Shown: positions 1-8,910, counted from the first letter of the stretch. The stretch is DNA of 43,988 bases from JAVBLP01 sp031553505 (GCA_031553505.1 JAVBLP010000021.1:1-43988), one strand, 5' to 3'. Numbers and translations: made by a program. The notes: generated from the letters alone by a model not told the origin.

Positions 1-2739
1 CAAAGACAAAGTTTTGTTTTTTACAGTGTAAGCTAATGTGTATTCTTCAAGTTTATACCTGTTAATCCACAAGTTTTGCAGTTTTACGTTTCCGTTATAA
101 ACCGATCCGCCTTTTATTTTATTCATCGTCCCGGTCAATACGGCATTGCCGAACACGTTAGCCGGGCCGATATGGGTATTAACAAGCTGAAGGTTAAGCG
201 AATATTTGCCTGTTTTTATGTTAAATTTGCCTTTTTCGGCGCGCACTTCGCTGTCGGCGATTTTTGCGTACGCACTGCTTACCGAAATAGTATTTCCGTA
301 AACGCCAATGTTGGTTTTTAAACTGTTTAGTTTAATGCCTTTAACATACGTGTTAGTACTGCTTATAACCATATTTAAATTGTTTTTATCCCTTTTGACG
401 GACAAAGTACCTTTACCGGAAAAATCGCCGGTAACGGGAGTCCTGAAGCCCACAAACCTGTTAAAAAACTTTTCATTAATATTTTTGAAATCTATTTGGA
501 TTTTTCCTTTTTTTGAATACTCTCCTTTAAAAGAAACATTAGATTTTTCGGAGTTAAATTCTGCTTTTTTTACGCTTAAGATATTGTTTTTATATGTTAT
601 ATCGGAAACAAATGAAAAAGGAAGTTTTGACAAAGTGCCTTTTCTGACAGACGCGCTTAAAGATAAAACAGGGTTGTTTAGGCTTCCTGATATTTTTAAT
701 GCAGCGTTCAAATTTCCAGTCAAATTCGGATAAAAACCTTTAATGTCGGTATTTTTAAGCTGTATATTTCCGGAAAGGGTGTTTTTTTGGCTTATAGCGC
801 AGTTTAAATTGCCTTTTAATCCGTTTTCAGCCGTAATGCCGTTTATTGATACCCTTTTGCTTGAAATCAGCGTATCAGCCGTAAAATTTGCAAAATCTAC
901 CCCGGAAACAGTTATTTTAGGGCTTGTAACAGTTCCCTTAATTTCATTTTTGCCGTCAATATCCCCGTTAAACGCTATATCGCCCGATACAACAGCTCCT
1001 CCGATATCGATTTTTTTAAATCTGCAGGTAAGGGCGGATTCAGGATCTCTTGCCGTAAACCCTAAAAGCCCGCTGGCATATGCCGTAACATTGTTATTTG
1101 AGTCCTTCATCATAAAATGTTCGATATTTATTTTACGTAAATCCACGCTGCCTTTAGCTTCAAGTTTTGAAAACTTATTATTGTAAAGCATACCGTCAAA
1201 CGCCCTTATGTCAAAATCCGTCAGGGTATCTTTGGCGTACTTTATTCTGCCGCTTGCTTTGCCTGTTATTCTGCCTTTTGTATAGCCGAAAGCCCTGAAT
1301 ATATTCTCCATATCGGTATTAATAAACTTAAAATCCGTAGAAAGAAGGCTTCCTTCCTGTACAACGCTGTTAAAAACAACTGTTTTATCGCTTTTGTAAA
1401 AGTCAAAAACATACATTGCGCCGTTTCTTTTTATAGAACCGTAAAGATCGGTTTTATCTATTTTACCGGTTTTTAAATCTTTCAGCGTAAAAAGTATTTC
1501 GCCGTTGTTTTCATCTATGCTTCCCTTCACGTTAACTTTGCCTTTAGCGTCTTTGCTTATGAAAGGAATTATCGGAAGTTTTGATACGTCCATATTATTA
1601 ATATCCGCGCTGACTTCGCCCGTAATCAAATTGCCGCTTACGCTGCCTGCGCTTTTTTTAGACACAAACAGCAAAACGGAATAAATGCCGCGTTTATAGG
1701 CAATTTCAATTTTATTGCCGTTTCCGTAATCGCATAAAAGGTTGCTTAATCCGTCTTTTTGCCTTATGCCGTCCATTTTAAAGCTGCCAAGCTGAAAATC
1801 ATAAATCTTTAAGTTTTGTATATTAAACTCTATCTTTCCTTCGCCGTCTTTTTGGATAAGGTTATAGTCAACTTCAGCGCCCAGGTCTTTGTTTATTTTA
1901 GACAAATCTATTTTAGCGGCTGAAGTAAAATCAATCAAATTTTCCGATTTAAAAACAATACTTCCAAATTCGCCCGATAAACCGGCATTAAGGTTTTTTC
2001 CGGTTTTAACTATGCTTCCGGATGAGTCGGAAATTTCAAAGCCTTTATAAAACATCTTTTCTATATATATTTTCTGTGAAAAATCAAAATTTGAAAGGTT
2101 AATTTCCCCTTTAATGTCTATTAAACTTTCCGCTTCCTTTTCGGCAAATATAATCATCTGGGTATTGAACACCGACTCTTCTTTCTTTTCCATAGAAACA
2201 GTAAGGTTCACGGGAATATTATAAAGATATATTACTGATGTTGTTTTTATGCCTGCGGGAGTGAGCGTTGCCTGCGAACTGGATAGTTTTACAGACCATT
2301 CGGGTGTTTTTATTTCAGTTTCGTCAATTAGTATTTCAGCATTCACACCGGGAAATGTAAAAGGTGTATTTTCAAGCACGTTTTTTTCCGAGAACCCGGA
2401 GTCTGCACCTTTACCCTGAAAATCTAAAGTTGCGCGGGATATAACGATTTGTTTGATATAATTGATTGGTTTTTTAATGTTTTTTACGATTTTAACAATG
2501 CTAAAACGAATAAGCATCCTGTCCGTATAAAAGCGATTGTCAACGGATAAGCCTGTTACCGCCAAACCGCCCTGTACAGGAGAAAAATAGAAATTTTCTA
2601 TGGTTATTTTGTGGTTTGATACTTTGCTTAGGTATTCTGCGGCTTTCGGAACAATTATAAAAGCCCTGACATTATAAACCGCAATTAATGCCGCCGCTAA
2701 AACGCCTATATATATGGTATACCTTATAAACTTCCACAT
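1..2739 (-). CDS. AsmA/TamB-like envelope protein (3' end outside the window)
   Basis: Reading the minus strand from ATG at 2737-2739 gives an open frame to position 1: 913 codons with no stop, so the C-terminus is missing. The protein starts with a short basic stretch and one membrane segment (about residues 5-25). A very long repetitive beta-rich region follows, full of alternating polar and hydrophobic strands and short Gly/Asn/Asp turns. That architecture (N-terminal inner-membrane anchor, long periplasmic beta-helical body) is typical of AsmA, YhdP and TamB family proteins, thought to bridge the envelope for lipid or outer-membrane protein transport. An AGGT sequence lies shortly before the ATG. 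The gene follows the ilvE terminator, so it is probably its own transcription unit. I am fairly sure of the superfamily but not of the subfamily; the C-terminal domain that would decide it is not in view. Confidence 0.75.
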   Translation of the reverse strand, partial: MWKFIRYTIYIGVLAAALIAVYNVRAFIIVPKAAEYLSKVSNHKITIENFYFSPVQGGLAVTGLSVDNRFYTDRMLIRFSIVKIVKNIKKPINYIKQIVISRATLDFQGKGADSGFSEKNVLENTPFTFPGVNAEILIDETEIKTPEWSVKLSSSQATLTPAGIKTTSVIYLYNIPVNLTVSMEKKEESVFNTQMIIFAEKEAESLIDIKGEINLSNFDFSQKIYIEKMFYKGFEISDSSGSIVKTGKNLNAGLSGEFGSIVFKSENLIDFTSAAKIDLSKINKDLGAEVDYNLIQKDGEGKIEFNIQNLKIYDFQLGSFKMDGIRQKDGLSNLLCDYGNGNKIEIAYKRGIYSVLLFVSKKSAGSVSGNLITGEVSADINNMDVSKLPIIPFISKDAKGKVNVKGSIDENNGEILFTLKDLKTGKIDKTDLYGSIKRNGAMYVFDFYKSDKTVVFNSVVQEGSLLSTDFKFINTDMENIFRAFGYTKGRITGKASGRIKYAKDTLTDFDIRAFDGMLYNNKFSKLEAKGSVDLRKINIEHFMMKDSNNNVTAYASGLLGFTARDPESALTCRFKKIDIGGAVVSGDIAFNGDIDGKNEIKGTVTSPKITVSGVDFANFTADTLISSKRVSINGITAENGLKGNLNCAISQKNTLSGNIQLKNTDIKGFYPNLTGNLNAALKISGSLNNPVLSLSASVRKGTLSKLPFSFVSDITYKNNILSVKKAEFNSEKSNVSFKGEYSKKGKIQIDFKNINEKFFNRFVGFRTPVTGDFSGKGTLSVKRDKNNLNMVISSTNTYVKGIKLNSLKTNIGVYGNTISVSSAYAKIADSEVRAEKGKFNIKTGKYSLNLQLVNTHIGPANVFGNAVLTGTMNKIKGGSVYNGNVKLQNLWINRYKLEEYTLAYTVKNKTLSL

Positions 2740-2837
2740 TATTTTTACCTTTTATGCTTCTTTATATATAACGGTAAAAGCGCTAAATTTATTTTGTCAG
2801 TATGCAAATAAAGGAAAACAGTTAAAAACTAAACACC

Positions 2838-2866
2838 AAGCCGGCGGGTTTCGCAGCCGCCGGCTT
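2838..2866 (-). terminator. Rho-independent terminator after ilvE
   Basis: A perfect 10-bp G+C-rich stem (AAGCCGGCGG at 2838-2847 with CCGCCGGCTT at 2857-2866, 9-nt loop) starts 8 bp beyond the ilvE stop. On the minus strand it is followed by a T-rich stretch (GGTGTTTAGTTTTTAAC). It separates the lysS-lolC-lolD-ilvE run from the AsmA/TamB-like gene. Confidence 0.8.
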
Positions 2867-2873
2867 GTATATT

Positions 2874-3749
2874 TCACTTTATCGGAACGCCTGTAAGCCT
2901 TGTCAGATTTTTGAACTCTTTTATAAGTTTTGCGGTAATTTTACCTGGTTTGCCGTCAGCTATTTTTCTGGAATCGGCGCATACAACCGGTATAACTTCA
3001 GCGGCGGTGCCGGTTAAAAAGCACTCATCGGAGTTGTAAACGTTATAAATCGTCAAACGTTCTTCCCTTACCGGTATTTTAAGCTTGTTTTTCGCGAGCT
3101 CTATTATCGCGTCCCTTGTTATGCCGATCAAGGCGCCTTCTGAAGCGGGAGGAGTAAATAAAATGCCGTTTTTAACTATAAATATATTGTCACCCGTACA
3201 TTCCGCGACATATCCGGCTGAATTAAGCATTATTGCTTCCATAACGCCTGCCCTTGTGGCTTCCATTTTCGCCATAATGTTGTTTAAATAATTAAGAGAT
3301 TTAACATTCGGGCTGAATGCGTCCGGGCTCATTCTTCTTGTAGCTGCGGTAATAACTTCACCGCCTTTTTCATAAAGTTCTTCAGGATAAAGCGATATTT
3401 TGTCGGTAATAATTACTATTGAAGGAGGCATATGGCATTTTTTAGGATCCATTCCCAAATCGCCGCAGCCTCTTGTAACAACAAGCCTTATATAAGCATC
3501 GGTCAGTTTATTAGCCAAAAGCGTTTTAATCGTAGCTTTTTCCATCTCGCTTTTTGATATGGGAATTTCAAGGTTTATCGCTTTCGCAGACGCCCAAAGC
3601 CTGTCTAAATGTTCTTTTAAGCGGAAAACCCTTCCATTATATGCTCTTATGCCTTCAAAAATACCGTCGCCGTAAAGAACGCCGTGGTCAAAAACCGACA
3701 ATTTTGCTTCTTCTTTGCTTACAAGCTTTCCGTCTAAATAGATTTTCAT
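2874..3749 (-). CDS. ilvE: Branched-chain amino acid aminotransferase
   Basis: This 291-residue protein is a fold-type IV PLP aminotransferase, which transfers the amino group between glutamate and the branched-chain 2-oxo acids in the last step of Val, Leu and Ile synthesis. Visible family marks are the N-terminal FDHGVLYGDGIFEGIRAY segment, the PLP lysine in NVKSLNYLNN (K150), the AECTGDNIF segment near residue 183, and the GTAAEV turn near the C-terminus. Length is normal. A Shine-Dalgarno sequence (AGAGG) precedes the ATG. It starts 26 bp after lolD and ends 8 bp before a strong terminator, so it is the last gene of its operon. D-amino acid aminotransferase or ADC lyase are related alternatives, but the motif set fits IlvE best. 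Confidence 0.88.
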   Translation of the reverse strand: MKIYLDGKLVSKEEAKLSVFDHGVLYGDGIFEGIRAYNGRVFRLKEHLDRLWASAKAINLEIPISKSEMEKATIKTLLANKLTDAYIRLVVTRGCGDLGMDPKKCHMPPSIVIITDKISLYPEELYEKGGEVITAATRRMSPDAFSPNVKSLNYLNNIMAKMEATRAGVMEAIMLNSAGYVAECTGDNIFIVKNGILFTPPASEGALIGITRDAIIELAKNKLKIPVREERLTIYNVYNSDECFLTGTAAEVIPVVCADSRKIADGKPGKITAKLIKEFKNLTRLTGVPIK

Positions 3750-3775
3750 TTTACCGTACCTCTTTAAAAGAATTC

Positions 3776-4435
3776 TTATATAATTTTTCCGTCTACCATC
3801 TTCATCCGTCTGTCTGTTTTTGCAGCAAGCTCTTCATTATGCGTAACGAGAATTAAAGTCGCTTTTCCTTCGGAAGAACTGTCCAAAAGCAGTTTTTCTA
3901 TCTCAAGGCCCGTCGCCCTGTCTAAATTACCAGTAGGTTCATCCGCAAAAATAATTTTAGGATCGTTAATCAAAGCTCTTGCGAGCGCCGCCCTTTGCTG
4001 TTCCCCGCCCGAAAGTTCATTGGGAAAATGCGTAATCCTGTGTTTTAAACCGACTTTTTCTAAAATCTTTTTTGCTTTTTCCAGATTTTCTTCTTTTTTT
4101 TCCCAAACGGGCAGAAGAATATTTTCCAAAACCGTAAAATCCGAAAGCAGATAATGAAATTGGAACACAAAACCTATATTTTCCTTTCTCATTTTGCAAA
4201 GGTAGTTATCATCAGAAGCAAAACAATCTTTGCCGTCTATCAACACTTTGCCTGATGTAGGCCTGTCCATAAGGCCTAAAATATGGATAAGCGTGCTTTT
4301 ACCAGCTCCCGAAGGGCCCGTAAAAGCCACTTTTTCTCCGCTTTTAATCTCAAGGTTGATATCTTTTAATACTTCGACATCAAGCGAGTCTTTTTTCTTA
4401 TAATGCTTGTTTAAGTTTTGGGTTTTTATATTCAT
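3776..4435 (-). CDS. lolD: Lipoprotein-releasing ABC transporter ATP-binding protein
   Basis: A 219-residue ABC ATPase of the MacB/LolD class. Walker A is GPSGAGKST (residues 40-48), the signature is LSGGEQQR (141-148), Walker B is IIFADEP (161-167), and the switch His lies in LVTHNEE. It lies downstream of a LolC/E-type permease, which fits the Lol complex that extracts lipoproteins from the inner membrane and hands them to the periplasmic carrier. The permease and this gene are separated by about 160 bp that hold a repeat element, which is unusual for subunits of one complex. A FtsE- or MacB-like role is the alternative, less likely given the neighbour. Confidence 0.85.
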   Translation of the reverse strand: MNIKTQNLNKHYKKKDSLDVEVLKDINLEIKSGEKVAFTGPSGAGKSTLIHILGLMDRPTSGKVLIDGKDCFASDDNYLCKMRKENIGFVFQFHYLLSDFTVLENILLPVWEKKEENLEKAKKILEKVGLKHRITHFPNELSGGEQQRAALARALINDPKIIFADEPTGNLDRATGLEIEKLLLDSSSEGKATLILVTHNEELAAKTDRRMKMVDGKII

Positions 4436-4463
4436 TTTTCAACCTGTTTTAACTGTTTATGGC

Positions 4464-4594
4464 GTCATGCTGAATATTGTTATGCTGCTTGAAGTCGCAG
4501 TATCATTTCAGCATTTGTCGTTTGTATGTTTGACTCTGAAACAAGTTCAGAGTGACGGAATTTTTTTTCAATATTCACTATTACTTATTACTTG
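4464..4594. repeat. Post-stop intergenic repeat, copy 1 (lolC/lolD gap)
   Basis: This fills most of the lolC-lolD gap. It is bounded by GTCATGCTGAA (4464-4474) and AGTGACGG (4551-4558) and contains a perfect 7-bp hairpin, CTCTGAA/TTCAGAG (4534-4540 and 4546-4552). A second A+T-rich block follows (4567-4594, TTCAATATTCACTATTACTT...) and ends 4 bp from the lolC stop codon. The block order resembles that of the copy at 24260-24338. Confidence 0.6.
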
Positions 4595-4598
4595 TCGT

Positions 4599-5825
4599 TT
4601 ACCCGTATCTTATAGCTTCAAGAGGATCTAATTTAGACACCTGGTATGCCGGGTAAATACCCGCCAAAACCGTTATTATAAAAGCACATATCGCAATCAT
4701 TACAATATCGGAAGGAATTATAGCGACGGGCAGCTTATCAACGTAATATACGCCTTTAGGCAACTTAAAGATTTCAAAATATTTAAGCATCAAACTTATG
4801 CCCGTACCTATAATTATCCCTAAAACCGTGCCGATTGTACCTACGACAAGCCCCTCATAAAAGAAAATTTTTGATATCTTCATCTTTGAAAAGCCCATTG
4901 CTGACATTATCCCTATCTCTTTTGATTTCTGTACGCTTAAAAGAAGCAAATTTGAAATGATATTAAACGCCGCGACCAGAATTATTAGCCCGAGTATTAA
5001 AAACATCATTATCTTTTCGAGCTTTAACGCCGAAAAGAGATTTTTATTCATCTCTATCCAGGCTTTTGCCCTGTACGGAAACGACAATGATTTCTGAAGC
5101 TGTTCCGCGATTGATACCGCCTTATCAAAGCTGACAGTCTGCACGCTTATGCCGCTTACTTCATCGTCCATGCCGAATAAATTCTGCGCGTCGCTTAAAT
5201 CCACAAAACCAAGCGATGAGTCAAAATCATACATTCCGGAGTGCATAATTGCCGCAACTGAATATTTATACATTTTTGGCATACTGCCGAAATTGCTCGG
5301 AAACATCAAAACAACTTCATCGCCTGCCGTAACTCCGAGCGTCTTTGCCATTTCGCTGCCCAAAACAATCTGTTGTTTGCCGATATGCTGCTTGTCAAAA
5401 CCCATATCGGAAACGGTTATCTGCTTTGAAAGTCCCACCATGCTGTCTTCATTTGCATAATTGACCGCTTTAATGATTATTCCGGTAGAAACGGACGACG
5501 CCAACCCCCTGATAATGCCTTGTTTATATATGAACGGCGAACTGTTTATGACACTTTTGTTTTCCGCCATCTTTTCTTCGATTTCTTTGTAATCGTTAAA
5601 AGGCTGGCCGTCTATTCTTGTAACCACTATATGCGGCTGTATTCCTAAAATCTTATTTCTTATGTCGTTTTGAAAGCCGCTCATTATCGCAAGCGTTATC
5701 ACCAAAGCCGCTACGCCAAGCGTAGTGCCTCCAACCGCAATTAAAGTAGTAAGCACTGAAAAAAAACCTTTTTTGCGGGCTTTTAAATATCTGAACGCTA
5801 TAAAAAGTTCGGCTGACATCTTCAT
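4599..5825 (-). CDS. lolC: Lipoprotein-releasing system permease (LolC/LolE family)
   Basis: The 408-residue protein has the MacB/LolC layout: an N-terminal amphipathic stretch (FIAFRYLKARKK), a first membrane helix at about residues 25-50, a large periplasmic domain (about 55-265), then three membrane helices within the FtsX domain (about 270-400). The end, YPAYQVSKLDPLEAIRYG, is the hallmark C-terminus of this family. With LolD it would form the inner-membrane lipoprotein-release transporter. Only one permease gene is present here, so it may work as a homodimer (LolF-like), as in many bacteria outside the gammaproteobacteria. It begins 3 bp after the lysS stop, so the two are co-transcribed. 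Confidence 0.86.
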   Translation of the reverse strand: MKMSAELFIAFRYLKARKKGFFSVLTTLIAVGGTTLGVAALVITLAIMSGFQNDIRNKILGIQPHIVVTRIDGQPFNDYKEIEEKMAENKSVINSSPFIYKQGIIRGLASSVSTGIIIKAVNYANEDSMVGLSKQITVSDMGFDKQHIGKQQIVLGSEMAKTLGVTAGDEVVLMFPSNFGSMPKMYKYSVAAIMHSGMYDFDSSLGFVDLSDAQNLFGMDDEVSGISVQTVSFDKAVSIAEQLQKSLSFPYRAKAWIEMNKNLFSALKLEKIMMFLILGLIILVAAFNIISNLLLLSVQKSKEIGIMSAMGFSKMKISKIFFYEGLVVGTIGTVLGIIIGTGISLMLKYFEIFKLPKGVYYVDKLPVAIIPSDIVMIAICAFIITVLAGIYPAYQVSKLDPLEAIRYG

Positions 5826-5828
5826 TTA

Positions 5829-7301
5829 TTATTCAGGCCTCATCGCGGGAAATGTTATAACTTCGCGTATAGTTTCAACGCCGGTAAGCACCATAACAAG
5901 CCTGTCTATGCCGATTCCAAGCCCGCCTGTAGGAGGCAAGCCCTGTTCCAAAGCGCATATAAAATCTTCGTCAAAAGGCATAACTTCGTCTTCGCCTTTC
6001 TTTTTGGCTTCCATCTGCTCGGAAAAGCGTATTCTCTGCAGTTCCGGGTCATTCAGCTCGGAATAAGCGTTGCCGATTTCCATACCGTTTATGTAAAGCT
6101 CAAATCTTTCGGCTATTTCAGGCTGCTCAAACTTCACTTTAGACAAAGGCGAATAAACCGCCGGGTAATCCATTACAAAAGTAGGATTTTTAAGGTTAGG
6201 TATAACTTTTTCGTCAAAAAGCTGGTCTAAAATCTTCTTTTCAGTAGCATTTTTAGGTAAATCAAGGTTTAAATGCTTTACCTGTTCAAAGAGTTTGCCG
6301 CTTTCAACGTAAGGGAGCAGATCCAGTCCCGTAAATTCTTTAATAAGGTCAAACATCTTTGCCCTTCTGAACTCTAAATTAAGAGCCGAGCCGACTTTTT
6401 CAGCGGCGGCTTTTATAAGCGTTTCCGTTAAATCCATCATATCGTTATAATCCGCGTAAGCCTGGTAAAGCTCCATCATCGTAAATTCCGGATTATGGTT
6501 TTTGTCTATGCCTTCATTTCTGAAGTTTCTGCCTATTTCAAAAACCCTGTCCATTCCTCCGACAACAAGCCTTTTCAAAAAGAGTTCCGGAGCGATTCTT
6601 AAAAATAAGTTTATATCAAGCGCCTTGTGGTGCGTCACAAACGGGTTTGCGTTCGCGCCGCCGGCAAGAGACTGCAAAACCGGCGTTTCCACTTCGACAA
6701 AACCCAATTCTTCCAATTTGTGTCTTATGGCGGAAATTATCTCGCTTCTTTTAATAAAAACGTCTTTTACTTCGCTGTTGGCTATCAAATCGAGATATCT
6801 CTGCCTGTATCTTGTTTCAACGTCTTTCAAACCGTGCCATTTTTCAGGAAGCGGCCTGAATGCTTTTGTAAGCATCGTCCAATCTTCAACCATTATGCTG
6901 AGTTCGTTTGTTTTTGTCCTGAAAGGCATACCTTCAACGGAAATAATATCGGATAAATCAACCATATCTTTAAATAATTTATATTTGTCCGCGCCCACTT
7001 TATCGGCACGCACGTATATCTGTATTTTTGCCGAGCCGTCCCTTATATCTAAAAACGCGGCTTTGCCCATATTTCTGTAAGTCATAACCCTTCCGGCAGT
7101 CATAACTTTTACGCCTTCAGCCATCTGCTCCTTTTCAAGCGAAGAAAATTCGCTCTGTACCGCAGCAATATTCTTTTCAAATTTGCAGCGTGCTGGGTAA
7201 GGGTTTATGCCCATATTTACAAAATCTTTTGCTTTTTGTTTTCTCTGCGAAATAATCTGTTCGATAGGGGCAGTTGTCTGTTCGGTCTCTTTGTTTTCCA
7301 T
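5829..7301 (-). CDS. lysS: Lysyl-tRNA synthetase, class II
   Basis: This 490-residue enzyme charges tRNA-Lys. It has an N-terminal OB-fold anticodon-binding domain (about residues 60-165, AGRVMTYRNMGKAAFLDIRDG) and a class II catalytic core. Motif 2 is RVFEIGRNFRNEG followed by HNPEFTMMELYQAY. Motif 3 is GGLGIGIDRLVMVLTG near the C-terminus. Length is typical. AAGGA (7310-7314) lies 8 bp before the ATG, and a near-consensus promoter sits at 7335-7363. It is the first gene of the lysS-lolC-lolD-ilvE run. Confidence 0.96.
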   Translation of the reverse strand: MENKETEQTTAPIEQIISQRKQKAKDFVNMGINPYPARCKFEKNIAAVQSEFSSLEKEQMAEGVKVMTAGRVMTYRNMGKAAFLDIRDGSAKIQIYVRADKVGADKYKLFKDMVDLSDIISVEGMPFRTKTNELSIMVEDWTMLTKAFRPLPEKWHGLKDVETRYRQRYLDLIANSEVKDVFIKRSEIISAIRHKLEELGFVEVETPVLQSLAGGANANPFVTHHKALDINLFLRIAPELFLKRLVVGGMDRVFEIGRNFRNEGIDKNHNPEFTMMELYQAYADYNDMMDLTETLIKAAAEKVGSALNLEFRRAKMFDLIKEFTGLDLLPYVESGKLFEQVKHLNLDLPKNATEKKILDQLFDEKVIPNLKNPTFVMDYPAVYSPLSKVKFEQPEIAERFELYINGMEIGNAYSELNDPELQRIRFSEQMEAKKKGEDEVMPFDEDFICALEQGLPPTGGLGIGIDRLVMVLTGVETIREVITFPAMRPE

Positions 7302-7334
7302 TTTACCAATCCTTATTTTGAAAATTAATTTGAA

Positions 7335-7363
7335 ATTATATCATTTTTTTGATTTACAGTCAA
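7335..7363 (-). promoter_or_regulatory. Sigma70-type promoter for lysS
   Basis: On the minus strand, TTGACT (7358-7363) and TATAAT (7335-7340) are separated by exactly 17 bp. The predicted transcription start falls about 27 bp before the lysS ATG, leaving room for the AAGGA ribosome site. Confidence 0.75.
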
Positions 7364-7383
7364 AAAAACGCATAGCAAAGCAA

Positions 7384-7407
7384 ATTATTGATTTTTTATT
7401 CAATAAT
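7384..7407. repeat. A+T-rich inverted repeat between DUF192 and lysS genes
   Basis: ATTATTGA (7384-7391) and TCAATAAT (7400-7407) form a perfect 8-bp stem with an 8-nt loop, just beyond the stop of the minus-strand DUF192 gene. It could be a weak terminator for that gene or an operator upstream of the lysS promoter. It is very A+T-rich, so chance is possible. Confidence 0.3.
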
Positions 7408-7421
7408 CAATGCTTTTTTAC

Positions 7422-7724
7422 TTAAAACTCTAGCTCGTTTCCGGTGTAAATATTACTGTGAGGGATATTTGAGGGTATTTCAAGTATAGACTGCGTATTT
7501 TTTACTGGAAGGACTACTCTCCAGGGCTTAACTTTTTCCCTGACCGCAAGAATTTTATTTTTTTTATCAAGAAATACTATATCGATAGTAAATCTCATAA
7601 AAAACGTATGCACGCTGCGGCAGTTTTCAAAAAAAATAGCGTGAGAAGCGCCTTTTTTAAGCATAAAACCCGCAAAACGCACCCATAAAGAATCTGCTTT
7701 TTTAACATCAAAATCCGGTTTCAT
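7422..7724 (-). CDS. DUF192 family protein
   Basis: The protein is 100 residues from the chosen start (MKPDFDVKKAD). It matches the DUF192 pattern: an early W-x-R-x-x-G-x-M segment (LWVRFAGFMLKKG), then the core RSVHTFFMRFTIDIVFLDKK and a P-W motif (VKPWRVVLP), ending in the usual terminal strand. These are small, often secreted or membrane-linked beta proteins of unknown role; this one has no evident signal peptide. A longer frame reaches back to 7763, but that would overlap the promoter of the divergent gene and adds non-conserved residues. Only 42 bp separate it from the divergent start codon. Confidence 0.72.
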   Translation of the reverse strand: MKPDFDVKKADSLWVRFAGFMLKKGASHAIFFENCRSVHTFFMRFTIDIVFLDKKNKILAVREKVKPWRVVLPVKNTQSILEIPSNIPHSNIYTGNELEF

Positions 7725-7732
7725 CGCTTGTT

Positions 7733-7760
7733 TTGCCTTTTTATAAAATATTTGTATAAT
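7733..7760 (+). promoter_or_regulatory. Promoter of the sensor-like gene, leaderless layout
   Basis: TTGCCT (7733-7738) and consensus TATAAT (7755-7760) are 16 bp apart. The start codon ATG is at 7767-7769, only 6 bp beyond the -10 box, so transcription should begin at or next to the A of the ATG. There is no room for a Shine-Dalgarno sequence. Confidence 0.6.
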
Positions 7761-7766
7761 CAAACT

Positions 7767-8780
7767 ATGAAAAAAAATATCGTGGCGCTTTCATTCTTCT
7801 CTTTTTTAGTCATCTGCGGCTCTTTTTACCTTTTGGTAAGCCTTCTTACAAAATATAAAGAGCAGGATTTGGAAAAGCTTACGATAGAAAAGACGCGTTC
7901 CGCTGTAACCGTCATAATTCCCTCAATAAACAAAGCGCTGGAAAACGGCGATGATATCGCTCTTTTGATAAACATAGAATCTTTGTCACGGTTTGAAAAT
8001 ATCGCTTCCAGCTTTATTTTGGACCAAAATAACAAAGTAATTATACACAATAAAACCGACCAATGGAACACGGAAAGAAAAAGCGATATTTACGAAAGGG
8101 CCGCCGGATACGGCGCGGATTTGGTGCAGGCTACAACAGATAAAGAGCTTATGCTTTTTTCTGCCCCCCTTGAAATGAAGCACACTCTCTGCTGCATAAT
8201 ATCTATGCAAAAAGCCCATGAAAACGCAAAATACTGGAAAATAAGATACTTTACCGTCGCGGCAGCTTTCGCGCTGCTGATAACAATAATACTGTACTTC
8301 CTTTCAAAGCTTTTCGTGCTTTTGCCTTACAGAAGGACCAAAGCCGCGCTTGAAAAAAGCTCTGCCGAAGAGATAAGAAAAGACGGATACAATGAAATAA
8401 CGGATATATTTCTTACCGAGAATGAAAAAGCAGCAAAGAAAATCAGCATGCTTGAAGAAGACAATGAAAGTTTAAGCAAAATAATAGAGCACTATTCCGG
8501 CGCGAAAAACGAAGAATACGCAGTGTTTATAATACTTAACTCTTTAAACAATATTGTGTACGCGGTTGACGAAACAGGAATTTTTTTGAAAGAAGAATTT
8601 TCAAAAGGCAGCCACATTTTAGAAACCGCAGCCAACGCGGAAATAATTAAGCTTATAGAAAAAGCCGGCAAAAAACCCGGGGAAGAAGTTTTTGCCGACA
8701 TCAATAACATTCCTGTAACTGCCATATCCATCGGCAAAGAAGACGAAATCTACGGAACAATCATTAAAAACGACAAGTAA
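7767..8780 (+). CDS. Membrane-bound sensor-like protein without an output domain
   Basis: This is the only convincing plus-strand gene. The 337-residue protein has an N-terminal membrane helix (about 5-27) and an extracytoplasmic domain (about 28-168) containing FENIASSFILDQNNKVIIHN, which looks like a Cache/PAS-like ligand-binding fold. A second membrane helix follows (about 172-195), then a basic linker, a coiled-coil stretch (about 205-245) and a cytoplasmic PAS-like region (FIILNSLNNIVYAVDETG). It ends there, with no kinase, GGDEF or methyl-accepting domain visible. The start MKKNIVALSF is preferred because the -10 box lies just before it; an upstream in-frame start at 7728 would lie inside the promoter. 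I cannot name the family. It probably signals to a partner protein, but that is inference. Confidence 0.7.
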   Translation: MKKNIVALSFFSFLVICGSFYLLVSLLTKYKEQDLEKLTIEKTRSAVTVIIPSINKALENGDDIALLINIESLSRFENIASSFILDQNNKVIIHNKTDQWNTERKSDIYERAAGYGADLVQATTDKELMLFSAPLEMKHTLCCIISMQKAHENAKYWKIRYFTVAAAFALLITIILYFLSKLFVLLPYRRTKAALEKSSAEEIRKDGYNEITDIFLTENEKAAKKISMLEEDNESLSKIIEHYSGAKNEEYAVFIILNSLNNIVYAVDETGIFLKEEFSKGSHILETAANAEIIKLIEKAGKKPGEEVFADINNIPVTAISIGKEDEIYGTIIKNDK

Positions 8781-8894
8781 TAATTAATAAATAAATGCTA
8801 GTAAATAATTAAACTGCGATGTCTGGAATAGATGCGTGGTAAAAAACATACTGAATTTATTTCAATATCTTTTGTTTAGACCCCAGTGTGACGG
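8781..8894. repeat. Degenerate post-stop repeat, copy 2
   Basis: Directly after the plus-strand gene's stop comes an A+T-rich TAATTAATAAATAAAT-type tract. It is followed by a degenerate block with CTGAATTTATTTCA (8851-8864), TTTAGACCCCAGTGTGACGG and the same GTGACGGG end as the copy at 4464-4594. The order (stop, A+T-rich tract, GTGAC-bounded block) parallels the copy after lolC. Confidence 0.4.
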
Positions 8895-8910
8895 GTTATT
8901 TTTGTCATTT

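Noticed and set aside
76..1186. Three consecutive plus-strand open frames (76-321, 308-733, 743-1186).
   Set aside because: They lie opposite the long unbroken AsmA/TamB-like frame, have no family features and show the biased residue content expected from the reverse of a real gene.
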